Below, in pieces: positions 7,997 through 12,162 of a DNA stretch of 12,162 nucleotides (the stretch's first letter is position 1; every line of letters begins with the position of its first letter). Location: the NCBI GenBank assembly GCA_028823435.1, contig JAPKBK010000027.1:1-12162 (forward strand), given 5' to 3'. The stretch is from Flavobacteriales bacterium (GTDB taxonomy: Bacteria > Bacteroidota > Bacteroidia > Flavobacteriales_D > Sanyastnellaceae). The notes below the pieces were generated by a model. The model saw only the letters and a program-made list of their open reading frames with translations, was not told the origin of the DNA and made no database searches. A program made the position numbers and the translations under genes.

Positions 7997-9181
7997 ATGT
8001 ACCCAAATCTATATTTTGCATTTCAAGACTTACTAGGTCTGGACTGGCCCTTCCTGAAGCTCGTGAACAGCTTTGGATTTTTCGTTGCCATGGCTTTCAT
8101 CTCAGCCAGCTTTATCCTAAAAAGCGAATTCATTCGGCTCACTAAATCTGGTGCATTCAGTCCAACTACATCACAAAACATCATTGGAAAGCCTGCTACA
8201 CCAATTGACATTCTAAGCCAGGCTTTTATAGGCTTCATTTTCGGATGGAAATTCCTTTACCTCGCCATTCATGCAGGGACACTTTTTAATGGAAGCTCTC
8301 TCCCTCAAGCGCATCTGTTTTCCTCTGAAGGCAGTGTCTTTATGGGGTTGGGATTGGCTGTTTTACTCGGTGGATGGAGGTGGTATGAGGGTCGAAAAAA
8401 CGCGCTTCCAAGTCCCAAAACTGAGACCATAGACATGCCGCCCTATGAACATGTTGGCGGAATCCTCACTGTAGCTGCAGTCGGTGGAATTCTTGGCGCA
8501 AAGCTTTTTCATTTGATAGAATACCCAGATCAATTTATGGCTTTCTTTCAAGAACCCAGCTTAAATGCATTCATCGGTGGGCTTACAATTTACGGGGGGC
8601 TGATTGTAGGTGGACTGAGCGTTTATTTATATTCAAGACACTACGGCCTGAAATTCCTCAACGTTGCCGACGCCTCATCTCCTGCGCTTATGCTGGGATA
8701 TGGAATAGGTCGCATAGGCTGCCAAATCTCTGGAGATGGCGACTGGGGAATCCCCAACACACATCCCCAACCAAATTGGTTAAGCTGGCTGCCTGAATGG
8801 ACTTGGAGCTATAACTTTCCTAACAATGTCAACGGTGTAGGTCGTTTTATTTCTGAATCTGATCCTTGGTCAATATACCCTGGATATGGAACGTGCTTGG
8901 ATACAGGCGTATATCCTACTTCCTTATATGAAACCACGATGGCAATCATTCTATTTGCCATGCTCTGGAAACTTAGAACAAAATTCTCCACTGCTGGACT
9001 TCTTTTCGCCACCTACTTAATGCTTAATGGAATAGAACGCTTCTTTATTGAGAAGATTAGGGTAAACACAACCTTTGATTTCCTTGGGATCACCATGACT
9101 CAAGCTGAACTTATTGCAGTGCTCATATTTATTGGAGGCGCTACACTTTTTTATTTCTTGAAAAGAAGAAAGACAAATTAA
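7997..9181 (+). CDS. lgt: Prolipoprotein diacylglyceryl transferase Lgt (long, divergent form)
   Basis: A multi-helix inner-membrane enzyme that transfers diacylglycerol from phosphatidylglycerol to the lipobox cysteine of prelipoproteins, the first step of lipoprotein maturation. At 394 residues it is about 100 longer than E. coli Lgt; the extra sequence lies before the signature, notably a polar stretch at 42-72 and a linker at about 130-150. The signature region reads 'GYGIGRIGCQISGDGDWG' (234-251), with the essential arginine at R239, where the E. coli form is GRLGNFINGE. 'LTIYGGLIVGG' (196-206) aligns with the E. coli segment holding H103, so Tyr199 takes the place of that His. 'YPTSLYE' (306-312) and 'NGIERFFIEKIR' (344-355, R348 matching E. 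coli R239) are conserved. These departures appear to be a lineage form, not damage. Its start 2 bases after mtaB suggests translational coupling. Confidence 0.93.
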   Translation: MYPNLYFAFQDLLGLDWPFLKLVNSFGFFVAMAFISASFILKSEFIRLTKSGAFSPTTSQNIIGKPATPIDILSQAFIGFIFGWKFLYLAIHAGTLFNGSSLPQAHLFSSEGSVFMGLGLAVLLGGWRWYEGRKNALPSPKTETIDMPPYEHVGGILTVAAVGGILGAKLFHLIEYPDQFMAFFQEPSLNAFIGGLTIYGGLIVGGLSVYLYSRHYGLKFLNVADASSPALMLGYGIGRIGCQISGDGDWGIPNTHPQPNWLSWLPEWTWSYNFPNNVNGVGRFISESDPWSIYPGYGTCLDTGVYPTSLYETTMAIILFAMLWKLRTKFSTAGLLFATYLMLNGIERFFIEKIRVNTTFDFLGITMTQAELIAVLIFIGGATLFYFLKRRKTN

Positions 9182-9219
9182 TTAAACCTAATTCAGTCCT
9201 GCGCGTCATACGTTCAGCA
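9182..9219 (+). promoter_or_regulatory. Candidate ECF-type promoter upstream of the sigma-factor gene
   Basis: The 38-base gap between lgt and the sigma gene contains AAAC (9184-9187) and CGTC (9204-9207) separated by 16 bases. This resembles the AAC / CGT pair found at many ECF-sigma promoters, so autoregulation is conceivable. The ATG at 9220 would leave a very short leader. Two 4-base matches are weak evidence; read-through from lgt is an equally good explanation. Confidence 0.25.
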
Positions 9220-9810
9220 ATGATGATGAAGAAAAAAGGTGCCACGAATTTTACGTTTTCTGGCTACACGTCTGATGAAATCCTATTTAACGCCTTGTGT
9301 TCCTCAAACAACACGATTCGAAACAATGCGTTTAACGCACTTCTAGAAACACTTCATCAGCCCATTTATTATCATCTCAGGAGGATTCTCGGCAATCATG
9401 AAGATGCTGCTGATGCAACACAAAACACGTTTGTCAAAGTTCATACTTCACTGAAAACATTCCGTTTTGAAGCGAAGTTTAGCACGTGGATCTTCACTAT
9501 TGCGACAAGACAAGGGATTGATTTGATCCGAAAACGAAGAAGCGAAGAAGTTCCTTTTGAAGATCATGTGACACATCTGGAATCTGACGTGTACTTTGAC
9601 GGGGACAAGGCAGCAGTCCTCCTTCATGCAGCTGTATTAACATTGCCCGAAAAACAACGTACGGTCTTTGTTTTAAAATACTTTGAAGGGCTAGACTACA
9701 AGCGTATTTCAGAATGTACTGGCACTTCGATAGGTGCATTAAAGGCATCCTTTCATCATGCAAAAGAAAAAATTAAACCTCTTTTAAATTCAAACGTCAT
9801 ATCGTTATGA
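9220..9810 (+). CDS. ECF-type RNA polymerase sigma factor
   Basis: A 196-residue sigma-70 family protein with only regions 2 and 4, as in extracytoplasmic-function sigmas. Region 2 spans about 38-106: 'HEDAADATQNTFVKVH' (60-75) is the core-binding helix, and 'FRFEAKFSTWIFTIATRQGIDLIRKRR' starting at 81 contains the -10 recognition part. Region 4 spans about 134-187, with 'LPEKQRTVFVLKYFEGLDYKRIS' starting at 142 leading into the helix-turn-helix that recognises -35. The start lies in a run of three ATG codons (9220, 9223, 9226), so the exact first residue is uncertain by two. The stop overlaps the ATG of the next gene (ATGA at 9807-9810), the usual arrangement for a sigma and its membrane regulator. 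Its target genes cannot be told from this window. Confidence 0.93.
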   Translation: MMMKKKGATNFTFSGYTSDEILFNALCSSNNTIRNNAFNALLETLHQPIYYHLRRILGNHEDAADATQNTFVKVHTSLKTFRFEAKFSTWIFTIATRQGIDLIRKRRSEEVPFEDHVTHLESDVYFDGDKAAVLLHAAVLTLPEKQRTVFVLKYFEGLDYKRISECTGTSIGALKASFHHAKEKIKPLLNSNVISL

Positions 9811-10130
9811 TAGAGAATCCATATCAAGTTCCTCCGAAATTTTTCGAGAAACAGAAATCCGAAATTTTATCTGCGGTATCTCAATCTCCTAAAAAATCTG
9901 CGTCTGTTTTTTCGTTGAAGAAAGCAGGTCTTGTTTCTATTGCTGCAAGCTTAGCCACAGTCGCACTTCTACTTTCACCTTGGGTCACAAACAGTGAAGC
10001 ACCTTGCATCAGTTATGCTTGCCTGTTAGAAAGCATCGAATTGGATGACTTATCTGAAAATGAAGAACTACTCATGCAGGAATGGGAGGATGAAGAATTT
10101 GAAGAAGAATTCAGCATCATTCTATTTTAA
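9807..10130 (+). CDS. Small single-helix membrane protein, putative anti-sigma factor
   Basis: A 107-residue protein with no named domain that I recognise. Residues 1-39 hold all its lysines and begin with 'NPYQVPPKFFEKQK', a pattern seen at the N-terminus of many small Bacteroidota proteins encoded beside ECF sigmas. One transmembrane helix follows at about 40-60. Residues 61-107 contain 16 acidic residues, two cysteines (C67, C72) and no Lys, Arg or His, ending in the glutamate-rich 'EWEDEEFEEEF'. By the positive-inside rule the N-terminus faces the cytoplasm and the acidic tail the periplasm. The 4-base overlap with the sigma gene, the short cytosolic segment and the membrane helix suggest an anti-sigma factor similar in layout to the 95-residue CnrY. 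No canonical zinc-binding anti-sigma motif is present, so the role is inferred. Confidence 0.72.
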   Translation: MIENPYQVPPKFFEKQKSEILSAVSQSPKKSASVFSLKKAGLVSIAASLATVALLLSPWVTNSEAPCISYACLLESIELDDLSENEELLMQEWEDEEFEEEFSIILF

Positions 10131-10169
10131 CATCAAGCCATTATCTATTTTCACCCCAACACCCTTAAA

Positions 10170-10649
10170 ATGAAAAATTTAATTGTAAACACACTCCTTG
10201 CTCTGCTCACAGCATTTCCATCTGTCGCACAGGACAGAAGCCAAGACAGAAGCCAAGAGAAAACGGATAAAATAAAACCCTTATTCACAGCATTTCTAAC
10301 TGAAAAACTAGATATGACGGTTGATGAAAGCATGATATTTTGGGCTGCTCACAACGAATTAGAAAAGGCAAGAGAAGCAATTCGGAATGAAAAGAAAGAT
10401 CTTCGAAAAACCCCGAATGAAAAAACAACACTTTCTGACAAAGCGCTGGAGGAAAACGTCATCCAAATGGGGGATTTACTTATCCAGGAAATAGAACTTA
10501 ACAGAGCGTTTATTCTAGAATGCTTCAACATACTAGACCCGAACAGAGCCACTAAGATTCCTTTGTTAGAAAGGAAATTTCGCGATGGAATTAAAGAAAG
10601 ACGTTCCCAAGAAAACAGCAGGCAGGGTCCACCGAGAAAAGATAAATAA
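10170..10649 (+). CDS. Spy/CpxP-like periplasmic protein, possible sensor partner of the ECF sigma
   Basis: A 159-residue secreted protein. The signal peptide is residues 1-20 ('AFPSVA' before Gln21). The mature part is almost entirely helical and charged. The segment 'IKPLFTAFLTEKLDMTVDESMIFWAAHNELEKAREAIR' beginning at 35 follows the pattern of small Bacteroidota proteins ('AF(I/L)TEKL.LT..E...FW..(Y/H)NE') related to Spy/CpxP and often encoded after an ECF sigma gene. A second helical pair covers about 85-145, and a basic tail follows (10 Lys/Arg against 4 acidic residues at 135-159). Spy-like proteins are periplasmic chaperones; the related CnrX is a metal sensor. Only one His (H61) and one Cys (C118) remain after processing, so a CnrX-like metal site is unlikely. 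The gene starts 39 bases after the small membrane protein and probably shares its transcript. Confidence 0.75.
   Translation: MKNLIVNTLLALLTAFPSVAQDRSQDRSQEKTDKIKPLFTAFLTEKLDMTVDESMIFWAAHNELEKAREAIRNEKKDLRKTPNEKTTLSDKALEENVIQMGDLLIQEIELNRAFILECFNILDPNRATKIPLLERKFRDGIKERRSQENSRQGPPRKDK
10233..10256 (+). repeat. Perfect 12-base tandem duplication in the Spy-like gene
   Basis: GACAGAAGCCAA occurs twice in a row, encoding Asp-Arg-Ser-Gln twice just after the signal-peptide cleavage site (residues 22-29). It keeps the reading frame. The identity of the two copies suggests a recent slippage event in a flexible linker where length matters little. Confidence 0.95.
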
Positions 10650-10708
10650 CACCGAGGCGTTACTGTAAGGATGTGGTTGCGGCAAGAATGGACCCATCAA
10701 GGACCCAT
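10650..10708. other. Convergent intergenic gap, no clear terminator
   Basis: A 59-base gap between two convergent stop codons. It contains the short dyad TTGC-G-GCAA near 10677-10685 and an 8-base direct repeat GGACCCAT (10690-10697 and 10701-10708), neither followed by a T-tract. No intrinsic terminator for either strand is evident. Confidence 0.55.
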
Positions 10709-12136
10709 TTACTTTCTATTGTCGCTCCCCTTCATCCTACGACCTCCACCTCCACTACTTACTCCACTACTTCCGCTACTTCCGCTACTTCCTTTGTTTG
10801 GATTGCTTCTGCCACCATTAGATTGATGTCTCGGTCCCGAATCTCTGTTATTTCCTTTATATCCGCCACCGCCGCCTGGTTTTCCTCGGCCACCACCGCC
10901 TGGCTTCCCTCGGCCGCCACCGCCACCTCTCCCACCACTAAAGTTGGGGTTGTAATCTGGACCAGGTCCTACCCTAGAAGGTAGAGGGAGCTTGTCCACT
11001 GCGCGTTCAATGAGTTTCTCAATATTCCCAAAACGACGCATGTCATCAGGCGTAATTAAAGTAAACGCCTCGCCCTTTCGTTCTGCTCTTGCTGTACGAC
11101 CGATACGATGCACGTAATCTTCTTCATTTGGAGGAACATCATAATTTACGACAAGCTCAATACTGTCGACATCAATTCCACGTGAAACCACATCAGTAGC
11201 TACGAGAAGAGGTATTTTCTTTTGGCGAAAACCCAGCATAACTTCCTCACGTTCTTCTTGCTTCAAATCTGAAGAAATCTTACCACACTTGAGTCCTGCT
11301 TTTCTCAAAGCAGCTACAACTTGGTTGACTGTTCTTTTTCTGGAAGTAAAGATAATTCCTGATTTGACTTTCAGCTCCTTAAGTAGGTCAACCAAAACAT
11401 CGTCTTTTTGATGTTCAAACACGACATAGGCACTCTGCTTCACATTTGCTGCTGGCTTTGACAGCGCCAATTGAACTGTCACTGGGTCCTGCAACAACTC
11501 GTGGGCCAAACCACGCATTTTTTCAGGCATGGTCGCACTGAAAAGAAGCGTTTGTCGCCCTTTGCGACAATGCGATGAGATACGCATGATATCTTGGTGA
11601 AATCCCATGTCAAGCATTCGATCTGCCTCATCTAGGATTAATACCTCAAGCTCAGAGAGGTCTACATATCCCAGTGTTAAATGAGATAACATTCTACCAG
11701 GAGTTACAATCACAATGTCTGCACCCTTTTTAAGCGCCTTTGTCTCTCTCGCAAAATCTTTGCCACTCCCTCCGCCATAGATTGCCAAACTTGTCACGCC
11801 GGTATAGTAACCAAACCCTTCAGCAGCCTGATCAATTTGCATCGCCAGCTCTCTTGTAGGGACAACGATTAACGCTTTCACCTTTCCATTGTCTGGCGAA
11901 TCTAAGATGATATCCATCGTAGGCAGTAAAAACGCTGCAGTCTTACCTGTTCCCGTTTGTGCTATGCCTAAGACATCCTTGTTGTTCAGAACATGGGGTA
12001 TCGCTTCTGATTGAATGGGCGTCGCGTTTTCGAAACCCATGGCTGTTAAACCTTCTTCAATATTCGGGTGCAAATTGAGGTCCACGAATGGAACTATTGC
12101 CTTTTCTTCCTTTTTTTCCACGGCGTGAAGATACAA
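10709..12136 (-). CDS. DEAD-box ATP-dependent RNA helicase (RhlE-like) with Gly/Arg-rich tail
   Basis: A cytoplasmic RNA helicase of 475 residues for remodelling RNA or ribosome precursors, often cold-induced. Motifs in order: Q motif 'GFENATPIQ' (34-42), motif I 'AQTGTGKT' (59-66), Ia 'PTRELA' (93-98), 'GG' (121-122), Ib 'TPGR' (145-148), II 'DEAD' (169-172), III 'SAT' (200-202), IV 'GIIFTSRK' (260-267), V 'ATDVVSRGIDV' (313-323) and VI 'HRIGRTAR' (343-350). All catalytic residues are present. Residues 400-475 are low complexity: Gly-rich with Arg/Lys, two copies of an 8-residue GGGGRGKP-type unit, then Ser/Gly repeats; such tails bind RNA non-specifically. The frame is closed upstream by a stop (12143-12145) and has no early ATG: the start is TTG at 12136 or GTG at 12121 or residue 18. 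Related helicases begin near residue 17, so a later start is possible. Confidence 0.95.
   Translation of the reverse strand: MYLHAVEKKEEKAIVPFVDLNLHPNIEEGLTAMGFENATPIQSEAIPHVLNNKDVLGIAQTGTGKTAAFLLPTMDIILDSPDNGKVKALIVVPTRELAMQIDQAAEGFGYYTGVTSLAIYGGGSGKDFARETKALKKGADIVIVTPGRMLSHLTLGYVDLSELEVLILDEADRMLDMGFHQDIMRISSHCRKGRQTLLFSATMPEKMRGLAHELLQDPVTVQLALSKPAANVKQSAYVVFEHQKDDVLVDLLKELKVKSGIIFTSRKRTVNQVVAALRKAGLKCGKISSDLKQEEREEVMLGFRQKKIPLLVATDVVSRGIDVDSIELVVNYDVPPNEEDYVHRIGRTARAERKGEAFTLITPDDMRRFGNIEKLIERAVDKLPLPSRVGPGPDYNPNFSGGRGGGGGRGKPGGGGRGKPGGGGGYKGNNRDSGPRHQSNGGRSNPNKGSSGSSGSSGVSSGGGGRRMKGSDNRK
10771..10788 (-). repeat. 9-base tandem repeat in the helicase tail (Ser/Gly-rich)
   Basis: TTCCGCTAC occurs twice in perfect tandem, with a degenerate copy before it (CTCCACTAC, 10762-10770) and a partial copy after it. 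On the coding strand it gives the GSSGSSGVSS-like stretch at about residues 450-460. This is probably slippage-generated low-complexity coding sequence. Confidence 0.85.
10875..10922 (-). repeat. Two 24-base tandem repeats encoding GGGGRGKP-type units
   Basis: Two adjacent 24-base copies (10875-10898 and 10899-10922) differ at three positions, all synonymous, and encode the repeated Gly-rich/Arg-Gly-Lys-Pro unit of the helicase tail (about residues 405-420). Synonymous drift with a conserved peptide suggests the amino-acid composition is maintained. Confidence 0.88.
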
Positions 12137-12162
12137 AAACGCTTACCTTTATAGTGTGAGAT
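12137..12162 (-). promoter_or_regulatory. Start of the helicase upstream region, cut by the window edge
   Basis: Only 26 bases upstream of the helicase TTG are visible. Reading on the minus strand there is ACTATAAAGG and a T-run just before the start codon, but no full promoter can be judged because the -33 region lies outside the window. Confidence 0.2.

Noticed and set aside
9178..9185. TTAATTAA palindrome at the lgt stop as a regulatory site
   Set aside because: It is an 8-base A+T palindrome expected by chance and lies in the stop codon region.
10170..10649. CnrX-like metal sensor assignment for the Spy-like protein
   Set aside because: Only one His and one Cys remain in the mature protein, too few for the known His/Glu/Met metal site.
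10690..10708. 8-base direct repeat GGACCCAT between convergent genes as a possible attachment or target-site duplication
   Set aside because: The copies are only 3 bases apart with nothing inserted between them and no mobile gene nearby.
10673..10984. 103-residue plus-strand reading frame opposite the helicase tail
   Set aside because: Its Ser/Thr/Ala-rich composition is the mirror of the Gly-rich repeat coding strand; it has no domain and no gene-like context.
1..12162. Mobile element, phage, defence or CRISPR content
   Set aside because: No transposase, integrase, repeat-spacer array, tRNA-associated site or defence-type gene was seen; the genes are core functions in compact operons.

Overview
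The window looks like an ordinary chromosomal stretch of a Bacteroidota bacterium, probably a flavobacteria-like (Flavobacteriales-type) lineage. Evidence: a PorT-family barrel of the type IX secretion system (T9SS), a large secreted protein with a C-terminal T9SS sorting domain, a Bacteroidota-style Rho and Lgt, and weak or absent Shine-Dalgarno sequences. The DNA is moderately A+T-rich and almost completely coding. No tRNA, rRNA, CRISPR array, insertion sequence or phage gene was seen, and no gene-free stretch exceeds 91 bases.

Layout. (1) 1-2936, plus strand: the end of rho (its 5' part lies outside the window), a four-helix DUF4199-like membrane protein, porT and a YigZ/IMPACT-family gene, with gaps of 8, 19 and 9 bases, so probably one transcription unit. 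(2) 2953-6577, minus strand: a 947-residue secreted FG-GAP/ASPIC/T9SS-cargo protein followed after 10 bases by a SAM-dependent methyltransferase. It converges on yigZ with 16 bases between the stop codons. (3) 6578-6668: a divergent A+T-rich promoter region with an 18-base near-palindrome. (4) 6669-10649, plus strand: mtaB (tRNA methylthiotransferase), lgt (prolipoprotein diacylglyceryl transferase, 2 bases after mtaB), then an ECF sigma factor, a 107-residue single-helix membrane protein overlapping it by 4 bases (ATGA), and a Spy/CpxP-like periplasmic protein. (5) 10709-12136, minus strand: a DEAD-box RNA helicase with a glycine/arginine-rich tail, converging on the Spy-like gene.

How the genes fit together. 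Most genes are housekeeping: transcription termination, tRNA modification, lipoprotein maturation, RNA remodelling. Two themes stand out. PorT and a T9SS cargo lie about 1.4 kb apart on opposite strands. The sigma factor, small acidic-tailed membrane protein and periplasmic Spy-like protein have the architecture of a membrane-spanning sigma/anti-sigma/sensor module, comparable in layout to the cnrYXH metal-response system of Cupriavidus, although the metal ligands of CnrX are not apparent. This module is the best candidate for a little-described system here. The rest is best read as a normal core-genome region.
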